From positions 434,001 to 498,000 of the forward strand of contig CAVUMR010000003.1 in assembly GCA_963742715.1 (NCBI GenBank): a stretch of 64,000 bases of DNA. The letters are read 5' to 3'. This stretch comes from CAVUMR01 sp963742715. Lineage in GTDB: Bacteria; Actinomycetota; Actinomycetes; Mycobacteriales; Micromonosporaceae. Each line of letters starts with the position of its first letter. Position 1 is the first letter of the stretch. A program made the translations under genes and the position numbers. Positions 50,962 to 60,961 of the stretch are shown one piece after another. The notes under the pieces were generated by a model. The model saw nothing but the letters and a program-made list of their open reading frames with translations. It was not told where the DNA came from and did no database searches.

Positions 50962-52521
50962 CTACACCTGCGTGTCGTCCCCACCAGTGTCACGCCGCTG
51001 GTCCGGTTCTCCCGCCGCGGCACGCTCCGGGTCGGCCCCCGGATCCACCGCCGCGGCCCGCTCGGTGGCGGCGGCCGCCGCCTCGGCGGCCCTGGTCCCC
51101 GCCCGCCGCCGCTGCACCCAGCCGGCGACGTTGCGCTGAAGCCCCCGCGCCACGGCGAGTGCGCCGGGCGGTACGTCCTTGATGATCACGCTGCCGGCCG
51201 CGGTGTACGCGCCGTCCCCCACCTCGACCGGAGCGACGAACATGTTGTCCGCGCCGGTACGGGCATGACTGCCGATCACCGTGTGGTTCTTGTGCACCCC
51301 GTCGTAGTTGACGAACACGGTGGCCGCACCGATGTTCGTACCCTCGCCGATGGTGGCGTCGCCGACATAGGACAGGTGCGGCACCTTGCTGCCGGTACCG
51401 ATTCCGGCGTTCTTCGTCTCCACGTACGTGCCGATCTTCACCTTGCCCGCCAGCCGGGTACCCGGGCGCAGGTAGGCGTACGGCCCGATGGTGCAGTCCG
51501 GGCCGATCTCGGCGCTCACGCAGTGCGCGCGTACGACCACCGAACCGGCGCCGACCGTGGTGTCGACCAGCGTGGTGTCCGGACCCACCTGGGCCCCGCC
51601 GGCCACCTCGGTGGCCCCCTGCAACTGGACGTTCGGGTGCAGCAGCACGTCCGGCCCGAGCACCACACCGGTCTCCACCCAGGTGGTACCGGGGTCGAGC
51701 ATGGTGACGCCGGCGCGCATCCAGGACTCGTTGATCCGGTCCCTGAGCAGGACGCGCAGCCGCGCGAGTTCGACCCGGTCGTTGCAGCCGAGCGTCTCGC
51801 TCGGATCCGCCGCGGTGTACGCCCCGACCTGGTGACCGTCGCCGACGAGCAGCCCGATCACGTCGGTGAGGTACTCCTCGCCCTGGTCGTTGTCGGTACC
51901 GAGCTTGTTCAGCGCGGCTTCGAGCAGGTCGGCGTCGAACGCGAAGGTACCGCTGTTGATCTCCCTGATCCGGCGCTGTTCGACGGTCGCGTCCCGCTCC
52001 TCGACGATCGCCTGTACCGGACCGGCCGCACTCTCACCAGCCGCACTCTCACCGGCAGGCCTCTGGCCGGCTCGGATGATCCGGCCCAGTCCGGTCGGGT
52101 CCGGTACCTCGGCGGTCAGCACGGTGGCCGCGCGACCGGCCGACTCGTGCGCGTCGACCAGCGCGGTCAGGGTCTCCGGGCGTACCAGCGGCGCATCGCC
52201 GTTGAGTACCACGACGGTGCCGGTGAGGTCGGCGGCGGCCGCCAGCGCGGTCCGTACCGCGTGCCCGGTGCCGCGCTGTTCGGCCTGCAGTACCGGCTGC
52301 GCGGCCGGTGCCACCTCGGCCACATGTGCGGTCACCTGGTCCGCGCCCCGGCCGACCACGACCAGCGTGCGCTGGGCGCCGAGCGGTGCGGCGGCGGCCA
52401 GTACATGACCGAGCAGCGTGCGGCCGAGAAGTGGATGGAGCATCTTCGGCAACGCGGAACGCATCCGCTTGCCCTCACCGGCGGCGAGAACGACGACCGT
52501 GCGCGGTAGCGCCTGGCTCAC
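50962..52521 (-). CDS. glmU: Bifunctional UDP-GlcNAc pyrophosphorylase / GlcN-1-P acetyltransferase
   Basis: Makes UDP-GlcNAc, precursor of peptidoglycan and probably of the polysaccharide assembled by the nearby locus. 519 residues. The uridyltransferase domain has VVLAAGEGKRMRSALPKMLH, EQRGTGHAVRTAL and LNGDAPLV. The left-handed beta-helix acetyltransferase domain has GPYAYLRPGTRLAGKVKIG, ETKNAGIGTGSKVPHLSYVG and NYDGVHKNHT. The C-terminal 60 residues are an Ala/Arg/Pro-rich extension seen in actinobacterial GlmU. A GESAAGESAAG insertion sits in the first domain. GTG at 52521 has AAGGA upstream. Confidence 0.96.
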   Translation of the reverse strand: MSQALPRTVVVLAAGEGKRMRSALPKMLHPLLGRTLLGHVLAAAAPLGAQRTLVVVGRGADQVTAHVAEVAPAAQPVLQAEQRGTGHAVRTALAAAADLTGTVVVLNGDAPLVRPETLTALVDAHESAGRAATVLTAEVPDPTGLGRIIRAGQRPAGESAAGESAAGPVQAIVEERDATVEQRRIREINSGTFAFDADLLEAALNKLGTDNDQGEEYLTDVIGLLVGDGHQVGAYTAADPSETLGCNDRVELARLRVLLRDRINESWMRAGVTMLDPGTTWVETGVVLGPDVLLHPNVQLQGATEVAGGAQVGPDTTLVDTTVGAGSVVVRAHCVSAEIGPDCTIGPYAYLRPGTRLAGKVKIGTYVETKNAGIGTGSKVPHLSYVGDATIGEGTNIGAATVFVNYDGVHKNHTVIGSHARTGADNMFVAPVEVGDGAYTAAGSVIIKDVPPGALAVARGLQRNVAGWVQRRRAGTRAAEAAAAATERAAAVDPGADPERAAAGEPDQRRDTGGDDTQV

Positions 52522-52824
52522 CCGCAGTTCCTTCCCAGGTGCGGTCGTTTTCAGCTGACCCGATCCGCCGCGCGCTGCGGCCGGCGGCCCGGTGGCCTGG
52601 TCGTCCGGTCGGCGGTGCCGAGGCGACGCGCTCATGCTAACCACCGCGGACCTGTCCGGGTGCCAGCGGGCCGGTGACCGGCCTGACCGATGCGTTACAC
52701 CGTGCGCGGCGTACTCGACCGGCTACTCCCGGCCGGCAACCCCCAGCCCGACAACGCCGCGCCGGACGTCGCCGACCAGCGCCGCCAGCAGCTGCCGACC
52801 GCCGGTCGCGAGCCGGACCCGCGG

Positions 52825-53418
52825 CTAGACGTCGCCGGGCCAGATCGTGCCGCGGATCCGCCAGCCGCCCTCCACCTGCGCGACGAACTGCACGAACGCG
52901 TAGTGCCGCTGTCCCCGGGTCCGTACGCAGAATGCGCTGCCCCGGGTGAACGGCGCGTCCTCGATGGCGAAGTCGCGCAGCAGGGTCACGCAGTCGTCCC
53001 GACTCGGCGTGCCCGGCTGGCTCCAGCGCGCCAACCCGTGCCAGATCGGGTAGCTCTCGATCGAACCGTCTCCGTCGTAGATGTCCATGTCGGGAGCCAC
53101 CTCCGGCGCCGACACCGGCGGGTCCGCGTCGAGGTCCACCCCGTCGTTGGTGAACAACAGGTCGAGCGGGCGGGCGGGGTCCGCGTCGCCGGAGTCGGAG
53201 CCGCCGGTCGGCGGATGGTTGAGCGTCCGGCGCGTCGCGGGCGGGTTTTCGTCCACCGCCCCGTGCCCGTCGTCCGGACCGGCCACCTGGTAGAGGAAAG
53301 CGGCGGCGCCGACCAGAGCGGTGATCATCGCGGCGACCGCGGTCATCACGCCGGGGAGAGTGCGCCAGAACGACGACTCCCGGGCCGGGTCGGGTGGAGG
53401 GGTCTGCGGCTGGCTCAA
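52825..53418 (-). CDS. Hypothetical membrane-anchored protein
   Basis: 197 residues. A short Pro-rich cytoplasmic head and one membrane segment (LPGVMTAVAAMITALVGAAAF, about 21-41) precede an acidic Pro/Asp-rich stretch. A compact extracellular domain follows with two cysteines (SRDDCVTLLRDF and GSAFCVRTRG) and a C-terminal GGWRIRGTIWPGDV. I do not recognise the family. The start appears to be TTG at 53418 with GGAG 5 bases upstream. Between its stop and glmU (52522-52824) I see no gene. Confidence 0.65.
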   Translation of the reverse strand: MSQPQTPPPDPARESSFWRTLPGVMTAVAAMITALVGAAAFLYQVAGPDDGHGAVDENPPATRRTLNHPPTGGSDSGDADPARPLDLLFTNDGVDLDADPPVSAPEVAPDMDIYDGDGSIESYPIWHGLARWSQPGTPSRDDCVTLLRDFAIEDAPFTRGSAFCVRTRGQRHYAFVQFVAQVEGGWRIRGTIWPGDV

Positions 53419-53567
53419 GGACGCTCCGAGGTGCTGCGGGTGCTCCGGGTGCTCCGGGGCAGGGAGTCCGTGCCCGCGTTGAGCCGGTCAACCGACAGCA
53501 GCAGTCACCGGCGACCGGACGGGATCACGGAAGCGCCGATTCTCGCACGGAGCGCACGACGGGAAAG

Positions 53568-53639
53568 CTCGGCCGCCAGGACTCGAACCCGGACATAGTG
53601 GACCAAAACCACTTGTGCTGCCAATTACACCACGGCCGA
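53568..53639 (-). tRNA. tRNA-Gln (anticodon UUG)
   Basis: 72-nt cloverleaf on the minus strand. The acceptor stem TCGGCCG/CGGCCGA pairs perfectly, with G as discriminator base. D-arm TGGTGTAATTGGCAGCAC. The anticodon stem AGTGG/CCACT encloses the loop TTTTGGT with anticodon TTG. T-arm loop TTCGAGT in stem CCGGG/CCTGG. The CCA end is not encoded. tRNA-Gln near glmU is a common actinobacterial arrangement. Confidence 0.95.
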
Positions 53640-53760
53640 TCGGTCACCCGACATCATTCCACCTCGCCGCGGAGGCGGGCCAATGCCATCCGGTACCAGC
53701 GCTCGGGCGACTGCCGACCCCTCCCGCGATCGCCTGGTTACCAGCCGTTCCGGTGGCAAC

Positions 53761-53789
53761 TTACGGTTGCGTAGGTTACGGTGACGTAA
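53761..53789. promoter_or_regulatory. Candidate TetR operator upstream of the desaturase
   Basis: Two adjacent inverted repeats with the same arms, TTACG-GTTG-CGTA (53761-53773) and TTACG-GTGA-CGTAA (53776-53789), centred 15-16 bases apart and about 70-95 bases before the desaturase start. The spacing suits two dimers bound side by side. The partner gene downstream encodes a TetR-family regulator, the likely ligand of this site. Confidence 0.5.
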
Positions 53790-53857
53790 GCGTAATGAAG
53801 CGTGGGAGTTCGCCGAGGTGAGCCCGCTAACTGCCCGTCCGACCGAGCGAGGCGCAG

Positions 53858-54919
53858 ATGACACCAAGCCAGTCCAGTCCGGTGCTCGACCGTCAGACGG
53901 AAACCTCGACGGCTTCCGCCACGGCGGAAGGTGACCAGAGTCGAGGCGGCGGCAAGCCGATGCTCGAGCCGAACCAGTCCAAGGCGGCACAGATCGCGCT
54001 GTGGGCCTTCGTGGTCATCCCGTTCCTGGCCCTGGTCGCCGCCATCCCGGTGATGTGGGGCTGGGGACTGTCCTGGTTGGACATCGCGATCGCGGTGGTC
54101 TTCTACAACGTGTCCGGGTTCGGCGTGACGATCGGCTTCCACCGCTATCTCACCCACGGCGCGTTCAAGGCCAACCGCTGGCTGCGGGTACTGCTGTCGG
54201 TCTGTGGCTCGCTGTCGATCCAGGGCTCGGTCACCCAGTGGGTCGCCGACCACCGGCGGCACCACGCGTACAGCGACCGGGAGGGCGACCCGCACTCGCC
54301 GTGGCGCTACGGGGAGAGCGTCGGCGGAGTAGCGAAGGGTCTGTTCTTCGCGCACTGCGGCTGGCTGTTCAAGCGCGAGCTGACCAACCGGGCGCGGTTC
54401 GCCCCCGATCTGGTCGCCGACCGCGACATCCAGCGGGTCGACCGGCTGTTCCTGCCTCTCGTCGTGTTCTCGCTGCTCGCGCCGGCCGCGATCGGCGGTC
54501 TGGTGACGATGTCCTGGCAGGGCGCGCTGTCCGCGTTCTTCTGGGGTGGCCTCGTCCGCGTCGCCTTCCTGCACCACATCACCTGGTCGGTCAACTCGGT
54601 CTGCCACGTGGTCGGCGAGCACCCGTTCGAGACCCGCGACGGCGACCGCGCCGCCAACGTCTGGCCGCTCGCGCTGCTCTCGTTCGGTGAGAGCTGGCAC
54701 AACCTGCACCACGCCGAGCCCACGTCCGCCCGGCACGGCGCCCTGCCCGGCCAGATCGACACGTCGGCCCGGATCATCTGGTTCTTCGAGAAGTGCGGCT
54801 GGGTGCACGACGTGCGCTGGCCGAAGCCAGAACGACTCGCCGCCAAACTCGTCCAGCCGAAGCCCGCGACAGCGGCGACCGGCGACGCGAGAACCGGCTC
54901 TGACACTATGACCCGGTGA
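53858..54919 (+). CDS. Acyl-CoA delta-9 desaturase (membrane di-iron)
   Basis: 353-residue membrane desaturase introducing a cis double bond in fatty acyl chains. Four membrane segments in two hairpins and the three histidine clusters that bind the di-iron centre: GFHRYLTH (HxxxxH), DHRRHHAYSD (HxxHH) and SWHNLHHAEP (HxxHH). QWVADHRRHH and FGESWHNLHH are typical of stearoyl-CoA-type desaturases. About 35 N-terminal residues are polar and unconserved. Its stop overlaps the TetR gene start by 4 bases (GTGA). Confidence 0.92.
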   Translation: MTPSQSSPVLDRQTETSTASATAEGDQSRGGGKPMLEPNQSKAAQIALWAFVVIPFLALVAAIPVMWGWGLSWLDIAIAVVFYNVSGFGVTIGFHRYLTHGAFKANRWLRVLLSVCGSLSIQGSVTQWVADHRRHHAYSDREGDPHSPWRYGESVGGVAKGLFFAHCGWLFKRELTNRARFAPDLVADRDIQRVDRLFLPLVVFSLLAPAAIGGLVTMSWQGALSAFFWGGLVRVAFLHHITWSVNSVCHVVGEHPFETRDGDRAANVWPLALLSFGESWHNLHHAEPTSARHGALPGQIDTSARIIWFFEKCGWVHDVRWPKPERLAAKLVQPKPATAATGDARTGSDTMTR

Positions 54920-55620
54920 ACGACGGGGGCGGGTCAGAACGGCGACGGACTAACGGAAGACCGGCAGGTCGGGTGCGGATGTCCGCCGCCGAGCGTCGCG
55001 AGCAACTGCTCGCCATCGCCCGCCAACTGTTCGCCGAACGCGGCTTCGACGCGACCAGCATCGAGGAGATCGCGGCCCGGGCCAAGGTCTCCAAGCCGGT
55101 GGTGTACGGGCACTTCGGCGGCAAGGAAGGCCTGTACGCGGTCGTCGTCGACCGGGAGGTCAACCGACTGCTCGACCGCATCACCGGCGCGCTGACCGGT
55201 GGCCACCCGCGGGAACTGCTCGAACAGGCCGCGCTCACGCTGCTCGACTACATCGAGGCGGAGACCGACGGGTTCCGGGTGCTGGTCCGCGACTCGCCGG
55301 TCATGTCCACCACCGGCAACTTCTCCAGCATCCTCAACGACGTCGCCCACCAGGCCGAGCACATCCTGGCCGCGGAGTTCTCCGGCCGCGGGTTCGACCC
55401 GAAGCTGGCCGAGCTGTACTCCCAGGCACTGGTCGGGATGGTGGCGCTGGCTGGCCGGTGGTGGCTGGAGGCGCGCCAGCCGGATCGCGAGACGGTCGCC
55501 GCGCACCTGGTGAACCTGGCCTGGAACGGGCTGTCCAATCTGGAGGCGGCCCCGACGCTGCCGTCCCGTTCCGAGGCCGTCCGCCCGAACAGCGAGCGGC
55601 CGGCCGTCACGCCAAGCTGA
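54916..55620 (+). CDS. TetR family transcriptional regulator
   Basis: 234 residues. The N-terminal helix-turn-helix domain is RREQLLAIARQLFAERGFDA followed by TSIEEIAARAKVSKPVVYGHF and GGKEGLYAVVVDRE. A C-terminal ligand-binding domain follows, with a Pro/Ser-rich tail. Coupled by a 4-base overlap to the fatty-acid desaturase, it most likely senses acyl chains and represses its own operon through the repeats at 53761-53789. That role is inferred from position. Confidence 0.9.
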   Translation: MNDGGGSERRRTNGRPAGRVRMSAAERREQLLAIARQLFAERGFDATSIEEIAARAKVSKPVVYGHFGGKEGLYAVVVDREVNRLLDRITGALTGGHPRELLEQAALTLLDYIEAETDGFRVLVRDSPVMSTTGNFSSILNDVAHQAEHILAAEFSGRGFDPKLAELYSQALVGMVALAGRWWLEARQPDRETVAAHLVNLAWNGLSNLEAAPTLPSRSEAVRPNSERPAVTPS

Positions 55621-55633
55621 GCACCCTGAGCTG

Positions 55634-55661
55634 GCCGGCCGCAGGTCAGTGGGCGGCCGGC
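55634..55661. terminator. Candidate bidirectional terminator
   Basis: Stem GCCGGCCGC/GCGGCCGGC (9 bp) with a 10-base loop, between the TetR gene stop (55620) and the convergent DUF4383 gene; its right arm overlaps the last codons of the latter. Confidence 0.4.
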
Positions 55662-56116
55662 TCCCGGTCGTCATCGCGGGACCGCTCGCCCGCCGAACCG
55701 GAGCGGTCGATCCGGCCGTACAACGCCTCGGTGAAGATGAACAGCCCGATCACGAACGAGACCACGCAGTTCGTCACCGAGAACGCCAGCAGGTTCAGGT
55801 CGGTACGCAGCAGCGCCAGCATGGACAGGCCGGCCAGCCAGAAGATCGACCCGGCCACGAAGTTGACCATGACGTCGATGTTGCGACCGACGAGAGTGGC
55901 GACCACCACCACGGCGCCGACGATCACCGACAGGATCGCGAAGCCGGGATTGGTGCTCAGCCCCAGCACCCGCTCGCCGTGCAGGTCGAACGTGTCCATC
56001 CCGCGGGTCTGTACGAAGCCGATGATCCCGAAGATCAGTACGAACAGGCCGGCCAGGGTGGCGAGCGTCCGGTACATCCCACGAAGCCGGTGGTTGACGG
56101 GCAGGTGCAGGACCAT
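55646..56116 (-). CDS. DUF4383 domain membrane protein
   Basis: 156 residues with four membrane segments. The N-terminal LPVNHRLRGMYRTLATLAGL, followed by LIFGIIGFVQTRG and later VNFVAGSIFWLAGLSMLAL, is the signature of DUF4383 proteins, common in actinomycetes and of unknown function. The hydrophilic C-terminal tail is Arg/Asp-rich. Transcribed away from the aldo/keto reductase, converging with the TetR gene. Confidence 0.85.
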   Translation of the reverse strand: MVLHLPVNHRLRGMYRTLATLAGLFVLIFGIIGFVQTRGMDTFDLHGERVLGLSTNPGFAILSVIVGAVVVVATLVGRNIDVMVNFVAGSIFWLAGLSMLALLRTDLNLLAFSVTNCVVSFVIGLFIFTEALYGRIDRSGSAGERSRDDDREPAAH

Positions 56117-56245
56117 GGGATCCCCTCAGGGCGAGCTTGTCGGTACAGGTGCCGACGATTCTTGCGTACGCCGCCGCGACCGCACCGGAGACCCCGGCGG
56201 ATTCGACCGGCAGCGGCTTTCCGCCGGTGGCAGGATCTGCAGATC

Positions 56246-57271
56246 GTGAGCTACCAGGCGGCCGCGCAACGGTACGACCGGATGACCTACCGCCGGTGCG
56301 GGCGGAGCGGGCTGCACCTGCCGCTCGTCTCGCTCGGCCTGTGGCACAACTTCGGCGACGACCGGCCGATCGACACCCAGCGGGCGATCCTGCGGCGCGC
56401 CTTCGACCTCGGCATCACGCACTTCGACCTGGCCAACAACTACGGCCCGCCGTACGGCTCGGCCGAGACCAACTTCGGTCGGTTGTACGCCGAGGACTTC
56501 CGGGCGTACCGGGATGAGCTGCTCATCTCGACCAAGGCCGGGTACGACATGTGGCCCGGGCCGTACGGTGAGTGGGGCTCGCGCAAGTACCTGCTGGCCA
56601 GCCTCGACCAGTCGCTCAAGCGGATGGGACTGGACTACGTCGACATCTTCTACTCGCACCGGTACGACCCGCGGACCCCGCTCGAGGAGACGATCGGCGC
56701 GCTTGTCACGGCGGTACGGTCCGGCCGCGCGCTGTACGCCGGGATCTCGTCGTACTCCCCGGAGCACACCCGCGAGGCGGCCGCGATCCTGCGGGACGCC
56801 GGGGTACCGCTGCTGATCCACCAGCCGTCCTACTCGATGCTGAACCGCTGGATCGAGGACGGCCTGCTCGACACCCTGGCCGACGAGGGCGCCGGTTGCA
56901 TCGCGTTCTCCCCGCTCGCGCAGGGCATGTTGACCGACAAGTACCTGGCCGGGATCCCGGCCGGATCGCGCGCCTCCCGGGACACCTCGCTCTCCCCGGA
57001 CCTGCTCACCGACGACCGGATGAGCAGGATCCGGGCGCTGAACGAGCTCGCCGGCCGGCGCGGCCAGTCGCTGGCCCAGCTCGCGTTGGCCTGGGCGCTG
57101 CGGGACGAGCGGGTGACCAGCGTGCTGATCGGCGCCAGCAGCGTCGAGCAGTTGGAGCAGAACGTGGCCGCGCTGGACCGGCTGGACCTCACCGACGACG
57201 AGCTCGCCGAGCTCGACCGGTACGCGGTGGAGTCCGGCATCAACCTCTGGGCCCGGTCCAGCGACGCCTGA
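56246..57271 (+). CDS. Aldo/keto reductase (YghZ/GAP-reductase-like)
   Basis: 341-residue NADPH-dependent TIM-barrel oxidoreductase. RRCGRSGLHLPLVSLGLWHN and HFDLANNYGPPYGSAETNFG (catalytic Asp/Tyr) match the E. coli YghZ group that reduces L-glyceraldehyde 3-phosphate and methylglyoxal. YVDIFYSHRYDPRTPLEET supplies the active-site His region; VLIGASSVEQLEQNV is the NADPH site. GTG at 56246 gives the family N-terminus; an ATG at 56282 is an alternative. The last codons are echoed in a tandem repeat past the stop. Confidence 0.9.
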   Translation: MSYQAAAQRYDRMTYRRCGRSGLHLPLVSLGLWHNFGDDRPIDTQRAILRRAFDLGITHFDLANNYGPPYGSAETNFGRLYAEDFRAYRDELLISTKAGYDMWPGPYGEWGSRKYLLASLDQSLKRMGLDYVDIFYSHRYDPRTPLEETIGALVTAVRSGRALYAGISSYSPEHTREAAAILRDAGVPLLIHQPSYSMLNRWIEDGLLDTLADEGAGCIAFSPLAQGMLTDKYLAGIPAGSRASRDTSLSPDLLTDDRMSRIRALNELAGRRGQSLAQLALAWALRDERVTSVLIGASSVEQLEQNVAALDRLDLTDDELAELDRYAVESGINLWARSSDA

Positions 57272-57326
57272 CTTTCCAGACGCCTGACGGCACCAGACGC
57301 CTGACCGCACCAGACGCCTGACGGCA
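57263..57326. repeat. Four tandem 16-17-bp units across a stop codon
   Basis: The core GACGCCTGAC recurs at 57263, 57279, 57296 and 57313; the full unit is CCAGACGCCTGACGGCA. The first copy contains the last codons and TGA stop of the aldo/keto reductase; the others fill the 60 bases up to the convergent ABC-F gene stop. Confidence 0.85.
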
Positions 57327-57330
57327 CCGC

Positions 57331-59150
<1,820 letters not shown>

Positions 59151-59154
<4 letters not shown>

Positions 59155-60104
59155 GCGACCACCCGGGCACCGGGTACCGGACCGGTGGCCACCCGCAGCG
59201 TGCGGCACACTCCCCGGCCGGCCAGCCGGGCCGCGAGCAGCGCGGCGTGCTCGTCGTCCCGGGCCAGGAACAGGCAGGTCGGACCGGAGCCGGACACGAT
59301 GCCGGCGAGCGCCCCCTCCTCCATGCCGGCGCGGAGCGTACGGCGCAACCCCGGCCGCAGCGAGATCGCGGCCGGGGCCAGGTCGTTGGCGAGCGCGCCG
59401 GCCAGTACCGCCGGATCGTGCTGGCGGAGCGCCGCGAGCAGGCGGTCCGGGGTACCGGCCGGGGTGCCGGCCCGGCCGACGTCACGGAGCCGGTCGAGTT
59501 CGCCGTACACCTCCGGCGTGTACAGCCCCTGGTCGGCGATCGCGATCACCCACTGCCACGAGCCGACCGCGAGTACCGGGCTGACCACCTCGCCGCGGCC
59601 GGTGCCGAGCGCGGTACCGCCGAGTACCAGGAACGGCGCGTCGCTGCCCACCGTCGCGGCGACCTTGGCCAGTTCGTCCCGGGACAGCCCGGTCCCCCAC
59701 AGCGCGTCGCAGCCGACCAGCGCGGCGGCCGCGTCCGCGCTGCCACCGGCCAGCCCGGCCGCGATCGGGATGTGCTTGTACAGGTGCAGCCGTACCTTCG
59801 GGTCGATGCCGGTGCGCTCGGCCAGCGCGTGTACCGCCCGGAGCACCAGGTTGTCCGGGCCGGTCGGTACCTGGTCGGCGTCGAGTCCGGCGACCGCGAG
59901 GCTCAGGCCGTCGGCGCGGTTGACGGTCAGCTCGTCGTACAGCGACACGGCGTGGTACACCGTGGCCAGCTCGTGGTAGCCGTCGGACCGGAGCGGGCCC
60001 ACCGACAGGTGCAGGTTGATCTTGGCGGGCACCCGTACCCGGACCGAGCTGGATTCGGCCAGCGCCAGCCGATCGGCGTCCTCGGCCTCGACCGGATCGG
60101 TCAT
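59151..60104 (-). CDS. ispE: 4-diphosphocytidyl-2-C-methyl-D-erythritol kinase
   Basis: GHMP kinase of the non-mevalonate isoprenoid pathway, supplying among others the undecaprenyl carrier. 317 residues: VRVPAKINLHLSVGPLRSDG at the N-terminus, the ATP-binding HIPIAAGLAGGSADAAAALV, and the C-terminal IVSGSGPTCLFLA. ATG at 60104 overlaps rsmA by 4 bases. rsmA-ispE-ABC-F is the standard actinobacterial order. Confidence 0.95.
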
Positions 60105-60961
60105 CGCGACCCGCCTCCTTCCGCGCCGGCGATCGCCGCGAACTGTTCTATGGTGAGCGATTCACCCCGGGCGATGGGCTCGACCCCCGCCTTGCGCAGC
60201 GTCTGCTCGGCCAGGTCCGGCCCACCGGCCCACCCCGCGAGCGCCGCCCGCAGCGTCTTGCGCCGCTGCGCGAACGCCGCGTCGATGACCGCGAACACCG
60301 CCTCCCGACCCACTCCGGTGGCGACCGGCGCGCTCCGCCGGGTGAACGCCACCAGACCCGAATCCACATTGGGTACCGGCCAGAAGACACTGCGCGGCAC
60401 CGGTCCGATCCGGCGCGCGGTCGCGTACCAGGCGAGCTTGGCGCTGGGCACCCCGTACACCCGCGAGCCCGGTCCGGCCACGAGCCGGTCGGCCACCTCG
60501 GACTGCACCATGACCAGCCCGGTGGCCAGCGACGGCAGCAGCGCGAGCAGGTGCAGCAGCACCGGCACGGCCACGTTGTACGGCAGGTTCGCCACCAGCG
60601 CGGTCGGTGCCGGCCCGGGCAGGTCGGCGGCGGACAGCCGCAACGCGTCCGCGGCGACCACCTCGAGCCGACCGGCCAGCTCCGGCGCGTGCGAGTCCAC
60701 AGTGGAGGGCAGCAGGCCGGCCAGGCGCTGGTCGATCTCCACCGCGTACACCCGCGAACAGGCTGGCAGCAGCGCCAGGGTGAGCGAGCCGAGGCCGGGG
60801 CCGACCTCCAGCGTCACGTCGTCCGGCCGCAGCTCGGCGGCCCGGACGATCCGACGGACCGTGTTCGCGTCCACCACGAAGTTCTGGCCGAGCGACTTGG
60901 TCGGGGACAGCGCCAGCCCGGCGGCCAGCGCTCTGATCTCCGCGGCGCCGAGCAGGCTCAC
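60101..60961 (-). CDS. rsmA: 16S rRNA dimethyladenosine transferase RsmA (KsgA)
   Basis: Dimethylates two adjacent adenines near the 3' end of 16S rRNA. 286 residues: SPTKSLGQNFVVDANTVRRI, the SAM-binding LEVGPGLGSLTLALL, VYAVEIDQRL, the catalytic ALVANLPYNVAVPVL (NLPY) and FWPVPNVDSGLV. ATG at 60961 overlaps the tatD stop by 4 bases. Confidence 0.96.
   Translation of the reverse strand: MSLLGAAEIRALAAGLALSPTKSLGQNFVVDANTVRRIVRAAELRPDDVTLEVGPGLGSLTLALLPACSRVYAVEIDQRLAGLLPSTVDSHAPELAGRLEVVAADALRLSAADLPGPAPTALVANLPYNVAVPVLLHLLALLPSLATGLVMVQSEVADRLVAGPGSRVYGVPSAKLAWYATARRIGPVPRSVFWPVPNVDSGLVAFTRRSAPVATGVGREAVFAVIDAAFAQRRKTLRAALAGWAGGPDLAEQTLRKAGVEPIARGESLTIEQFAAIAGAEGGGSR

Noticed and set aside
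55649..57271. 540-codon open frame that would extend the aldo/keto reductase
   Set aside because: The first 200 codons are antisense to the DUF4383 gene and Gln/Arg-rich; the family N-terminus begins at 56246.
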